A stretch of DNA of 51,867 bases from Deltaproteobacteria bacterium. GTDB lineage: Bacteria; Desulfobacterota; Desulfobacteria; Desulfobacterales; Desulfosarcinaceae. A model generated the notes under the pieces. It did no database searches. It was not told the DNA's origin and was given only the letters and a program-made list of their open reading frames with translations. The DNA lies in NCBI GenBank assembly GCA_021824175.1, contig JAKALP010000036.1, forward strand, positions 1 to 51,867, in the 5' to 3' direction. This document shows positions 33,744 to 42,283 of this stretch, piece by piece (position 1 is the stretch's first letter; every line of letters starts with the position of its first letter). The translations under genes and the position numbers were made by a program.

Positions 33744-35098
33744 CCAACTTCTTTCTTAATCTTTTCCAAGGCCGCTTCAACCGTAGTCCGGATCTCGGCC
33801 AGCCGTTTCTCGGACAGAGCTTCAAAGCGCAGCACCAGGGCCGGTTGGGTATTGGAGGCCCGCACCAGGCCCCAGCCGCCGTCAAACAGCACGCGGGCAC
33901 CGTCGATGTCGATCACTTTGGCGAGCTTGCGGAAGTAGTCGGTGACTTTGGTCACCACTTTGAATTTGATGCGGTCGGCGCAATCCATGCGGATCTCCGG
34001 CGTGTTGTAAGTCTTGGGCACATCGGCGAGCAACTGACGAATGGTTTTGCCCGTGTCGGCCAGGATTTCCAGCAAGCGGCAAGCCGCATAAACCGCGTCA
34101 TCGTAGCCGAAGTAACGATCAGCGAAGAAGAGATGACCGCTCATCTCGCCGGCCAGTTCGGCTTTGACTTCTTTCATCTTCTGCTTGATCATGGAGTGGC
34201 CGGTTTTCCACATGATGGGGTTGCCACCCTGTTTGGCGATATCGTCATACATGGTCTGGGAGCATTTGACTTCCGAAATGAAGGTGGCACCGGGCTTGCG
34301 GGAAAGTATTTCACGGCTGAAGAGAATCATCAGTTGATCGCCGTAAACCAGGCTGCCGTCGCTGTCCACCACCCCCAGGCGATCGGCGTCGCCGTCAAAG
34401 CCCAAGCCGACGTCCAATTGCTTCTCCTTGACCAGGGCGATGAGGTCGGCCATGTTGGCGGGAATCGTGGGGTCAGCTTCATGATTGGGAAAGGTGCCAT
34501 CCATCTCGGTATATAGCTCGTGGACCTCGCACTCCAAATTGGTGATGATGGGCACGGCCGTGACCCCGCCCGTGCCGTTGCCCGCATCGATGCCCACTTT
34601 CAAGGGCTTTTTGAGATCGATGTTTTCCAGAATATAGTCGATATAATCGGGCAGAATTTCATAGGTCTCGCGGCTGCCCTGGCCGGCCGCAAACTTCCGG
34701 GCATCTATGATCTTGCGAATCTGCTGGATCTGTTCGCCAAAAACCGAGTCAGTGCCGCTGCAAATCTTGAAGCCATTATACTCCGGCGGGTTGTGGCTGG
34801 CCGTGACCATCACCGCGCCCTCGGTTTTCAAATGGCGGATGGCAAAGTAGGCCACTGGCGTGGGGCACACCCCGATATCCACCACCCGGCAGCCGGCGGC
34901 CATCAAACCTTGAATGAGGCGTTCGGCATAAGCGTCGGAGGTCAACCGGCAATCCCGGCCCACCGCCACAAATTGATGGCCCTGTTGCTTTAAATAGCTT
35001 CCGATGCCCTGCCCCAGCTGCACCACATCTTCTTCATTCATGTCCTTGCTGGCAATGCCGCGAATATCGTACTGGCGAAAAATCTCAGGATTGAGCAT
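33740..35098 (-). CDS. Phosphomannomutase/phosphoglucomutase (ManB/AlgC type)
   Basis: The 452-residue alpha-D-phosphohexomutase carries the phosphoserine loop TASHNPPEYNG with Ser101, the Mg-binding loop DGDADRLGVVD, the sugar-binding loop GEMSGHLFF and a C-terminal phosphate-binding loop FDGGWGLVRASNTQPA. It interconverts hexose-1-phosphate and hexose-6-phosphate for nucleotide sugar, LPS or exopolysaccharide synthesis. It lies 121 bp after rtcB and overlaps the start of the MFS gene by 4 bp. Confidence 0.93.
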   Translation of the reverse strand: MLNPEIFRQYDIRGIASKDMNEEDVVQLGQGIGSYLKQQGHQFVAVGRDCRLTSDAYAERLIQGLMAAGCRVVDIGVCPTPVAYFAIRHLKTEGAVMVTASHNPPEYNGFKICSGTDSVFGEQIQQIRKIIDARKFAAGQGSRETYEILPDYIDYILENIDLKKPLKVGIDAGNGTGGVTAVPIITNLECEVHELYTEMDGTFPNHEADPTIPANMADLIALVKEKQLDVGLGFDGDADRLGVVDSDGSLVYGDQLMILFSREILSRKPGATFISEVKCSQTMYDDIAKQGGNPIMWKTGHSMIKQKMKEVKAELAGEMSGHLFFADRYFGYDDAVYAACRLLEILADTGKTIRQLLADVPKTYNTPEIRMDCADRIKFKVVTKVTDYFRKLAKVIDIDGARVLFDGGWGLVRASNTQPALVLRFEALSEKRLAEIRTTVEAALEKIKKEVG

Positions 35099-35219
35099 TT
35101 ACTTCACCCCTTGCTCCTCGTTTGGCATTGAAAAAATATAGAAAAATCTAAAAATTGCTTCTATCATTTAGGCCCAGGAACTTAGCAAACCCCATGATGG
35201 AATGCAAACGACCTTCCTC

Positions 35220-36653
35220 CTATCCCTTGACCACCGCGATGGGCCGCAGCCGGGCCACCTTTTTAGATATTCCCGCCCCATGCACTACTTCCACAACTTG
35301 GGAAACATCTTTGTAGGCTTCGGGCATCTCCTCGGCCAGGGTGCCGCGGCCGGTCCAGCGCACCAAAACTCCCTGATCTTCCAGCTCGCGGTGAATGGCG
35401 CGGCCCTTGGCGCGCTTCATGGCGGCTTTGCGACTGAGGACACGGCCGGCACCGTGGCAGGTGGAGCCAAAGGTTTCCAACATGGCCTGATCCGTGCCCA
35501 CCAGCACATAAGAAGCGGTGCCCATGTCACCGGGAATTAAAATCGGCTGACCGGTGTCACGATAATCATGGCTCAGGGCCGGATGACCGGGGCCAAAGGC
35601 GCGCGTGGCGCCCTTGCGGTGGACGCACACCCATTTCTTTTGGCCATCCACCAGATGTTCTTCTTTTTTGGCGATGTTGTGGCACACATCATAGACCAAG
35701 CGCATATTCAGGGATTTGGGGCTGATGCGCAATGTCTCTTCAAATACTTCCCGGCAACGATGTAAAAGGATTTGCCGGTTGGCCCAGGCATAATTGGCGG
35801 CGCACGCCATGGCACGCAGATAGCGTTGGCCATGCTCGGACTGGATATAGGCGCAGGATAATTGGCGGTCCGGCAATTCGATTCCCAGGGTGCGCACATG
35901 TTTGCTCATGCTGGCTAGAAAATCATCGCATACCTGGTATCCCAAACCCCGCGAGCCGCTGTGCAGCAGGACGGTTACCTGGCCTTGGCGCAGGCCAAAT
36001 ACTTCGGCGGCTTCGGGTAGAAATATCTCTTCCACCACGCCCACTTCCACAAAATGGTTGCCCGAGCCCAAGGTACCCAATTGGTTGCGGCCCCGTTCCA
36101 GGGCGCGCTGGCTGATGACTTCCGGGTCGGCATGCTCCAGACAGCCGCCATCCTCGGTGTGATCGATATCTTCATCCAGGCCAAAGCCCTGGTCCACGGC
36201 CCATTGACTGCCCTGGGACAGCACTTTGCGTTCATCCTTGGGGGAGAGCTTCACCGACCCGGTGGAACCCACGCCCGAGGGCACGTGATGGTAGAGAGCA
36301 TCCACAATGTCGCGCACCCGGCCCTGAATCTCTTCGAATTGGAGATCCGTGGCCGCCAGGCGCACGCCGCAGTTGATGTCGTAGCCCACGCCCCCCGGCG
36401 AAACCACGCCGCTCTCCCAATCAAAGGCCGCCACGCCGCCGATGGGAAAGCCATAACCCCAATGTATATCAGGCATGGCCAGGGAAGCTCGAATGATGCC
36501 GGGCAACGTGGCCACATTGGCCACCTGGTTGACGGCCTCTTCTTCCCGGAGTTGATCCAGCATGCGCGCGCTGGTGAACACAATGCCAGGCACGCGCATC
36601 AGGCCGGACTGCTCCACTTGCCAGCGGTAGTCGTCAATGCGTTTGATTTGCAT
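35220..36653 (-). CDS. rtcB: tRNA-splicing/RNA repair ligase RtcB
   Basis: The 477-residue protein is a full-length RtcB: GYDINCGVRL (Mn ligand Cys), GSGNHFVEV and HSGSRGLG (Mn-binding His/Asp), and the guanylylation histidine in STCHGAGRVLSR. It joins 2',3'-cyclic phosphate and 5'-OH RNA ends through a GMP intermediate. ATG 36653 is fixed by AAGGAGGA; upstream codons lie in an octamer array and are not part of the gene. Archease is the next gene upstream, as often seen. Confidence 0.95.
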   Translation of the reverse strand: MQIKRIDDYRWQVEQSGLMRVPGIVFTSARMLDQLREEEAVNQVANVATLPGIIRASLAMPDIHWGYGFPIGGVAAFDWESGVVSPGGVGYDINCGVRLAATDLQFEEIQGRVRDIVDALYHHVPSGVGSTGSVKLSPKDERKVLSQGSQWAVDQGFGLDEDIDHTEDGGCLEHADPEVISQRALERGRNQLGTLGSGNHFVEVGVVEEIFLPEAAEVFGLRQGQVTVLLHSGSRGLGYQVCDDFLASMSKHVRTLGIELPDRQLSCAYIQSEHGQRYLRAMACAANYAWANRQILLHRCREVFEETLRISPKSLNMRLVYDVCHNIAKKEEHLVDGQKKWVCVHRKGATRAFGPGHPALSHDYRDTGQPILIPGDMGTASYVLVGTDQAMLETFGSTCHGAGRVLSRKAAMKRAKGRAIHRELEDQGVLVRWTGRGTLAEEMPEAYKDVSQVVEVVHGAGISKKVARLRPIAVVKG

Positions 36654-36675
36654 GGTTCCTCCTTCTGTTCGTGTG

Positions 36676-36800
36676 CCCGTTTGCCCGTGTGCCGTTGGCC
36701 CGTGTGCCCGTGAGCCCATTCGTCGGTTTGCCGGTTCGGCGATTAGGTGAAGTAATGCTAACGGGTTCACTCCCGCCCCAACGGGCCAACGGGCTAACGG
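36676..36800. repeat. Octamer array A2 with inverted arm (rtcB-archease spacer)
   Basis: Left arm 36676-36722: CCCGTTTG, CCCGTGTG, CCGTTGG, CCCGTGTG, CCCGTGAG, CCCATTCG. Right arm 36759-36800: AACGGGTT, then AACGGGCC, AACGGGCT, AACGG. The right arm is inverted relative to the left, so a transcript could fold into a hairpin. It ends at the archease stop. Confidence 0.75.
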
Positions 36801-37241
36801 TCAAACATCAAACACCACCCGCGCCCGCCAACTCCCATCTGCTTGTGACCCCACGTCGATCTGATGATAGGTGACCGCCTTGATCTCCTTGTTGATTTGA
36901 TGGATCTGCGGCGAAAAGTCTTCCGATGTTACCAGGGCCTGTAATCTGGTTGGGGTTAACGACTCGATCTCGATGCGGTTGATAATTTGCTGGGCGCCGT
37001 GCCAGAAGTAAAGCAATTCCCGCAGCCAGTTGATCATCAGGTCGGGCCAATCTTCGCCTTCGATTTCTATCCGGTGCTGATGGCCTGACTCGGACGGTGG
37101 TTCTTCGCTGGTAACCATGACCTCAAAAAGCGCTTTGCCGGCGTTGGCGAACAGGGCTCTTTCATTCACGCCAAAAATTTCCATGCCCAAGTCGGCGGTA
37201 TGATCGAATAGTCGAAAATATGGTTTCGACTCCTGTTTCAA
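36801..37241 (-). CDS. Archease, RtcB cofactor
   Basis: The 146-residue protein has the archease fold: FDHTADLGMEIFG at the N-terminus with the conserved His-x-Ala-Asp, GEDWPDLMINWLRELLY in the middle, and a C-terminal KEIKAVTYHQIDV strand. Archease speeds the guanylylation of RtcB and widens its NTP use. It starts at TTG 37241, sharing TTGA with the end of moeA-PBP, so translation is coupled. It is separated from rtcB by octamer array A2. Confidence 0.92.
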   Translation of the reverse strand: MKQESKPYFRLFDHTADLGMEIFGVNERALFANAGKALFEVMVTSEEPPSESGHQHRIEIEGEDWPDLMINWLRELLYFWHGAQQIINRIEIESLTPTRLQALVTSEDFSPQIHQINKEIKAVTYHQIDVGSQADGSWRARVVFDV

Positions 37242-39163
37242 AGCAGTACTTCCCCCGTTCTTTCCGTATGATATCCACCCAACTCTTCCACGCGCTGTTT
37301 AAAGCGGCGGCTGCGGATCACGGACAGCAGCTCCTGGATGGAAGCGGTTTCGAAGTAGACATCCGGGATCAGCAGGTCATACTGCTCAGTGACCACGGGA
37401 ATGAAGTCGAGGCTCAGGGCCTTGGCCGCCGAGAAAATACCCAGCCCCACATCGGCCGCGCCGCTGAGCACGGCGGCGGCCACGGCCATATGGGTAAACT
37501 CTTCATTGGTATAACCGGCAATGCGTTGGGCTGCGATGCCCAGCTGTCTGAGGCGGAAATCGAGCAGGATTCGAGTGCCAGACCCACCCTGGCGGTTGAT
37601 CAAGGTCACATCTGCGCGCGCCAGGTCTTCGATACCCTTGATATTTTTAGGGTTGCCGGAAAGCACCATCAAGCCTTGATCGCGCATCACCAGGTGCACC
37701 AGACGGACCCGTGTTTCAGGCAAATACTTCCGGATGTAAGAGAGATTATAACTACCGTCCTGTTCATCCAGTAAATGGGTACCGGCCAGATGACATACCC
37801 CGCGCTTGACCGCCATCAGGCCGCCCATGCTGCCCACATGGCTGGATGACAGACTCACGCGGGAGTGTTGGGCGCGCAGCTCGTCGGCGAGCAGGTCCAA
37901 GGTGTTGTCATGGCTGCCAACCACGACCAGGGTTTGCTCAATGACCTGCAGGGGCCTCAACAGCTCGGCGGCCACCGGCTGGCCTTCGGCCACCCCTTCC
38001 ACATCGGCCGGGATGCGGATGATACCATCGGCTTCAGTGATGCTGGTGATCTGGCCCGCGCCGCGCGGCAAGCTGGTGGCCACCAGGCGGTCGCCCACGC
38101 GGCCGATCTTGACGCGTACAAACTCTTCGGTGCCCAGCTTGGAAGCAATTTTGCGCGTGGGCAGCACATCCACCACCGGACGTTGCAGCGGCGGTTGGCC
38201 CAGCCAGGCAGCGACCAGAGGCTGGACCAACTGTTCAAAGGCCATGATGGTCGACACGGGGTAGCCGGGCATACCGAAGACCGGGGTTGTGCCCACCCGG
38301 CCGACTATGGTGGGTTTGCCGGGCATCATGGTCACACCGTGCACCAGAACCTCTCCGTGTTCTTCGATAACGGCCCGGGCGAAATCTTCGGACCCGGCCG
38401 ATGATCCGCCCACGATCATCACCAGATCAACACCGGACTCAACCGCTGAGCCAAGCCGTCGGCCGATGGCTTGCAGATCATCCCCCAAAGGCGCTAGCCG
38501 CTCAAAGCAGCCGCCGGCGGACTCCAGCAGTTTGCCCAAGACATAGGCGTTGGATTCGATGATCCGGCCAGGGGTCAATTGTGCCAATGATTCAGTGGAC
38601 CAATCCAGCAGCTCTGAACCGGTAGGCAGAATGGCGGCTCTGGGCCTGCGAAGCACCTTCACACTGAACTGTCCGGCCGCCAGCAAGGCCCCCACGCAAT
38701 AGGGTGTGATCTGATGCTGCCTGGCAAACAGCATTTCGGTGGCCACGATGTCTTCGCCCATTTTGCGTACATGCTGCCAGGGAAAGGCCGGCGCTTCGAT
38801 CTGGACACTGCCGGCATCCAGAACCTGTACGTTTTCAATTATGATCACGGCGTCGGTGTCCGGCGGCAGCACATGGCCGGTGTTTACGAAAAATGCTTCC
38901 TGGCCCACGCACAATTGCCTGGGTTTGGCCGAATGGGCGCCGAATGTCGCTTGGGCTTTGACCGCGATGCCATCCATGGCCGCGGCGTGAAAATGGGGTG
39001 ACGAGAGGCGCGCGGCCACTGGTTCGGCCAGCACCCGGCCCACAGCTTCCGGCGTGGAGATCTCTTCTACTTCCAATGATTTCCCGCCGAATGCCTCCAG
39101 CACCACGCGCCGGGCTTCATCCAGGGGTTTCATGTTGAGGTAGATGTTACGCTTTTGGGACAT
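37238..39163 (-). CDS. moeA: MoeA molybdopterin molybdotransferase fused to a PBP-like domain
   Basis: The 641-residue protein has an N-terminal MoeA (about 1-400): AAAMDGIAV, TGSELLD, VMIVGGSSAGSEDF and HGVTMMPGKPT, ending with FVRVKIGRVGD. MoeA inserts molybdate (or tungstate) into MPT-AMP. The C-terminal ~220 residues form a type 2 periplasmic-binding-protein-like domain (GSHDNTLDLLADEL ... NRQGGSGTRILLDFRLRQLGI ... YTNEEFTHMAVAAAVLSG), as in ModA/TupA- or LysR-like effector domains, but without a signal peptide. This arrangement recurs in anaerobes and archaea. It is followed by archease with overlapping codons. Confidence 0.88.
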   Translation of the reverse strand: MSQKRNIYLNMKPLDEARRVVLEAFGGKSLEVEEISTPEAVGRVLAEPVAARLSSPHFHAAAMDGIAVKAQATFGAHSAKPRQLCVGQEAFFVNTGHVLPPDTDAVIIIENVQVLDAGSVQIEAPAFPWQHVRKMGEDIVATEMLFARQHQITPYCVGALLAAGQFSVKVLRRPRAAILPTGSELLDWSTESLAQLTPGRIIESNAYVLGKLLESAGGCFERLAPLGDDLQAIGRRLGSAVESGVDLVMIVGGSSAGSEDFARAVIEEHGEVLVHGVTMMPGKPTIVGRVGTTPVFGMPGYPVSTIMAFEQLVQPLVAAWLGQPPLQRPVVDVLPTRKIASKLGTEEFVRVKIGRVGDRLVATSLPRGAGQITSITEADGIIRIPADVEGVAEGQPVAAELLRPLQVIEQTLVVVGSHDNTLDLLADELRAQHSRVSLSSSHVGSMGGLMAVKRGVCHLAGTHLLDEQDGSYNLSYIRKYLPETRVRLVHLVMRDQGLMVLSGNPKNIKGIEDLARADVTLINRQGGSGTRILLDFRLRQLGIAAQRIAGYTNEEFTHMAVAAAVLSGAADVGLGIFSAAKALSLDFIPVVTEQYDLLIPDVYFETASIQELLSVIRSRRFKQRVEELGGYHTERTGEVLL

Positions 39164-39179
39164 GAGTGGTTCCTTGTTT

Positions 39180-39445
39180 CTCGTTTACCCGTTAGCCCGT
39201 TGGCCCGCGAGCCCGTTTGCCCGTTTACGGCATGATGTTTAATGCTACCAATTGAACGAGAGCTCATGGGCTCCTGATCGAAGTTATTCCCACGGGTCGA
39301 TTGGGGGAACGCCAATCAATACGACTCTTAAACGGCCAACTCCATCTATTCGTTTCGCTATCAACGGGCTCACGGGCAAACAGGCAAACGGGCACACGGG
39401 CCAACGGGCCAACGGGCCAACGGGCTAACGGGCCAACGCCCCAAC
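39180..39445. repeat. Octamer array A3 with two inverted arms (moeA-moeA spacer)
   Basis: Left arm 39180-39227: CTCGTTTA, CCCGTTAG, CCCGTTGG, CCCGCGAG, CCCGTTTG, CCCGTTTA. Right arm 39363-39442: AACGGGCT, CACGGGCA, AACAGGCA, AACGGGCA, CACGGGCC, AACGGGCC, AACGGGCC, AACGGGCT, AACGGGCC, AACGCCCC. The arms are inverted and separated by about 135 bp of unrelated sequence, which contains no gene. A transcript would form a stem over 40 bp. Confidence 0.85.
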
Positions 39446-40669
39446 CTAAAACAACCAAACCTCCACCTCCGCCCCCTGCTCCACCCCTTCGCTGTTCTTT
39501 GCGATGGCAATCATTCCATCGGCTTCAACCATGGTGCGAATCAAGCCCGAGGCGCCCAGCACCGGTTCGGCCCAGGTCTGGCCGTTTCGTTCCGTCAGGC
39601 GCACCCGCACAAAATCCACCCGTCCCTGGGCCGAAGCCAGGTTGCGGCTCAGGCGGGCGCTCACCCATACCGGCCGATCGTATTGCCAGCCGGCGATGTG
39701 AGCCAGAAAAGGGCGCACCAATACCATAAACACCACCATGGCGGATGTCACATGGCCGGGCAGGCCCCAAAAGGGCTTGGCACCGCATTGGGCCAGAATC
39801 GTGGGTTTGCCGGGGCTGATGGAGACGCCGTGCACCAAAATCTGGCTTTGGGGTAGGGATGATAGCACTTCGACCGTCAGATCGCGGGTGCCCACCGAAC
39901 TGCCGCCCGAGACCAGTACCATATCGGTTTCGGTTAAAGCGCGGTTGCAAGCGGCCAACAGTTCTTCAAACCGATCTTTTACTATGCCGTACAAAAAAGG
40001 CTGCCCGCCAACCTGTTGCAACAGGGCGGCCAAGGTGTGGGCATTCACATCCCGCACCTGACCCGGCGCAGGCTCAGTCTCCACCGGCACCACTTCATCG
40101 CCGGAAGAGATGATCCCCACCCGTGGACGTTTAAATACTTGGACCAAGGAGGCGCCACAGGCCGCCAGCAGCCCCATCTCCTGGGGCCTGAGGCGGATAC
40201 CGGCGGGCAACAAGGTTTGACCATGGGTTGCATCCTCATCTTTGGCCACCACATGCTGGCCGGGAGCCACGCTGCGATAGACCTCTATGGTGCGCGCATC
40301 CAGCTGACCCGCATGCTCCACCATCACCACACTGTCAGCGCCTGGCGGCAGCATGCCGCCCTTTTCAATGCGGGACGCCAGCCCCGGCCCCACCTCATGA
40401 TCCGGCTCCTGCCCCATGCCGACAGCCCCCACAATGGTTAGATAGGCGGGATTGGCTTCGCTGGCCCCGAAAGTGGAAGCGGCCGCCACGGCATAGCCAT
40501 CCATGGTGGCACGGTCAAAACCGGGGATGTCGGCCGGGGCTTTGAAATCCAGCGCCAATACCCGGCCCAGGGCTTCGCTCAAGTTAATCTGCTCACTGCC
40601 CACGGTGCTGAAGCCGGAGCGCAAAGCCAGCACTGCATCGATATCCATGACCTTAAAAAAATCTTGCAT
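39446..40669 (-). CDS. moeA: Molybdopterin molybdotransferase MoeA
   Basis: The 407-residue protein is a complete MoeA: FDRATMDGYAV near residue 50, PGADSVVMVEHA, ISSGDEVVPVE, VLVSGGSSVGTRDL and HGVSISPGKPT, with a C-terminal domain IV FVRVRLTERNG. It ligates the metal to adenylylated molybdopterin. It is the first gene of the minus-strand cluster and the second MoeA in it, separated from the fused version by array A3. Two paralogues may load different metals (Mo and W) or serve different cofactor forms. Confidence 0.93.
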   Translation of the reverse strand: MQDFFKVMDIDAVLALRSGFSTVGSEQINLSEALGRVLALDFKAPADIPGFDRATMDGYAVAAASTFGASEANPAYLTIVGAVGMGQEPDHEVGPGLASRIEKGGMLPPGADSVVMVEHAGQLDARTIEVYRSVAPGQHVVAKDEDATHGQTLLPAGIRLRPQEMGLLAACGASLVQVFKRPRVGIISSGDEVVPVETEPAPGQVRDVNAHTLAALLQQVGGQPFLYGIVKDRFEELLAACNRALTETDMVLVSGGSSVGTRDLTVEVLSSLPQSQILVHGVSISPGKPTILAQCGAKPFWGLPGHVTSAMVVFMVLVRPFLAHIAGWQYDRPVWVSARLSRNLASAQGRVDFVRVRLTERNGQTWAEPVLGASGLIRTMVEADGMIAIAKNSEGVEQGAEVEVWLF

Positions 40670-40676
40670 TGATCCG

Positions 40677-40722
40677 TCACCCGTTTGTTGTTGCCCTTGG
40701 CCCGTAGGTCCGTTGGCATGTT
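40677..40722. repeat. Octamer-like remnant A4 upstream of moeA
   Basis: CACCCGTTTGTTGTTGCCC, then TTGGCCCGTAGGTCCGTTGG, resembles degraded CCCGTTTG/CCCGTTGG units. It lies in the moeA/winged-helix divergent spacer. Confidence 0.5.
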
Positions 40723-40844
40723 TTAATGGAATTATCTTTTGTATTCAATGCCAATTCCAAAGTCCGTTTCATTCTCCCATTGGGTGTGTTATGAATTCAG
40801 TTCGGCATAATTCCGTGCCGCCCAAGGTAGAAAAAGGAACAGCC

Positions 40845-41378
40845 ATGCCCATTGCAACCGACAACGAACAGGCCTTCTTGCTGGAGCTGTATAAAATGAC
40901 CAGCGGGGACACCAACGCCAAAAGATCGATGCATGACGTCGGAGCGGCCATCGGCCTGGACAAAGTTCAATCCGGCAAGATGGCGGAAGAGATCATCGGC
41001 AAAGGCTGGGCTGAGATCAAGACCTTGTCGGGCGGCATCGGTATCACCGCCGATGGAATTGAAGCGGCCCAGCAGGCGGGCGCCGCGCCGGTCGGAGCCA
41101 GCGGCTTGAAATTGAGCGCGGGGCCTGTTCTCTCTACCGAAGATCGTCAAACCATTGGAAAAATCCTGGTGGACATCAAACAAGCCGCGGCCGCAATGAA
41201 ATCCGATTATGCCCGGTTGGAAGAAATGGTCTTGGACCTTAAAACCATTGAAGTGCAATTACTTTCGCCCAAGCCCAAAACCGCCGTGATTAAAGAACTC
41301 CTGCGCTCTTTGTCGGGCAACTTTGAACAAGCCGGAGCAAAAGAAATCGCCGGACAGTTGAAAGGGGCAATTGGCTGA
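40845..41378 (+). CDS. Winged-helix-like hypothetical protein
   Basis: A 177-residue protein whose first ~75 residues (MHDVGAAIGLDKVQSGKMAEEIIGKGWAEIKTLSGGIGITADGIEAAQ) look like a winged-helix DNA-binding fold, followed by a helical region rich in Ala and Lys (IGKILVDIKQAAAAMKSDYARLEEMVLDLKTIE) that could dimerise. AAAAAGGA precedes ATG 40845. It is divergent from the moeA cluster. No known family is recognised. It is followed by the DUF3786-like gene with array C in between. Confidence 0.7.
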   Translation: MPIATDNEQAFLLELYKMTSGDTNAKRSMHDVGAAIGLDKVQSGKMAEEIIGKGWAEIKTLSGGIGITADGIEAAQQAGAAPVGASGLKLSAGPVLSTEDRQTIGKILVDIKQAAAAMKSDYARLEEMVLDLKTIEVQLLSPKPKTAVIKELLRSLSGNFEQAGAKEIAGQLKGAIG

Positions 41379-41468
41379 TTGGTTATTTGTTTTGAAAGCT
41401 ATGGAAACCACTAAACCACTCAACCAATCAACCAATCAACGAATCAACGAATCAACGAAGAAACAAAC
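41370..41468. repeat. Octamer array C with inverted arm
   Basis: Main arm 41405-41468: AAACCACT twice, CAACCAAT twice, CAACGAAT twice, CAACGAAG, AAACAAAC, in exact 8-bp register. Inverted arm 41370-41393: ATTGGCTG, ATTGGTTA, TTTGTTTT. The inverted arm overlaps the 3' end of the preceding gene. Confidence 0.8.
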
Positions 41469-41469
41469 C

Positions 41470-42072
41470 ATGGCCAGCAACTACGCCACCATCATCCAAG
41501 ATAACTTAACCAAACTCTTCGCATGCGATCTCCACGAACGCGCCGGAGCACTACCGGCCCAGATAGAAGGCCAAACCCTTAATTTTAAGGCCTTCGGCAC
41601 CCCATGTCGCCTCAGCGCTGAAGAACTGACTCTGGACGGTCGCAAAGAGGACGGTCCCAGGGGCATCATCACTTCGCTCTATGCGTTGCACGCCGCCGGA
41701 GAAGAGATGGTCCTGGAGCCGTTTCAATCTTTCAAAGAGATTCCCAACAGTGCGCCTTATGTGGGCGCTTTTGCCAACCGCACCGAACAAGCCCTGGTGC
41801 CCGCCGTAATGCGTCTGAAGAACAGCCTCTCCGCCATCATCTCCCGGCTGGACGGCGGCAACGCCCCGGCTTCGGTGAGCGGCGACATCGCCTTTGTCGT
41901 GCGCCCTCTGCCCAAAATAGCTCTCTGCTACGTCTGCTACCTGCCCGACGAAGATTTTCCGGCCGGCGTCACCTGCCTTTACTCCCGCAATGCCCATCGA
42001 TTCCTGCCCACCGATGCCCTGGCGGATGTGGGCGAGTATACCAGCAAGACCATTCTGGCGATAATGGGATAA
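41470..42072 (+). CDS. DUF3786-like protein
   Basis: The 200-residue protein resembles the DUF3786 family of anaerobic bacteria and archaea: YATIIQDNLTKLFACDLHERA, a central LYALHAAG with EPFQSFKEIPNSAPYVGAFAN and a cysteine-containing ALCYVCYLPDEDFPAG before the end. Function is unknown; the family often occurs near corrinoid or Mo/W genes. ATG 41470 is taken, directly after array C; the frame is open back to a TTG at 41371, but that would translate the repeat. Confidence 0.65.
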   Translation: MASNYATIIQDNLTKLFACDLHERAGALPAQIEGQTLNFKAFGTPCRLSAEELTLDGRKEDGPRGIITSLYALHAAGEEMVLEPFQSFKEIPNSAPYVGAFANRTEQALVPAVMRLKNSLSAIISRLDGGNAPASVSGDIAFVVRPLPKIALCYVCYLPDEDFPAGVTCLYSRNAHRFLPTDALADVGEYTSKTILAIMG

Positions 42073-42099
42073 GCTGCCGGCCCGATGCCTTTGACGAAG

Positions 42100-42275
42100 G
42101 CCTTGGTAAAATAATTTAAGAAAATCAGGAAAAGGGACGATAAGAGGCTAAGCCATGGGTGTCCAAAGGGCCAACCCGGTGATGGGCACAGCCATGGCCG
42201 ACGCGCCCCCACCCACCGGGAGGGAGGAAACTTTTGCTTTGGCCCGATGACACCGGCATCAAGACATAGAGGATG
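42100..42275 (+). other. Possible structured leader of the chemoreceptor mRNA
   Basis: The 210-bp spacer contains GGGACGATAAGAGGCTAAGCC, then CCATGG-G-TGTCC pairing with GGGCA-CAG-CCATGG over about 42150-42197, and AAAGGGCCAACCCGG in the loop. Parts resemble the GEMM c-di-GMP aptamer, but several conserved positions differ. No confident call is possible. Confidence 0.25.
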
Positions 42276-42283
42276 AATTCACG

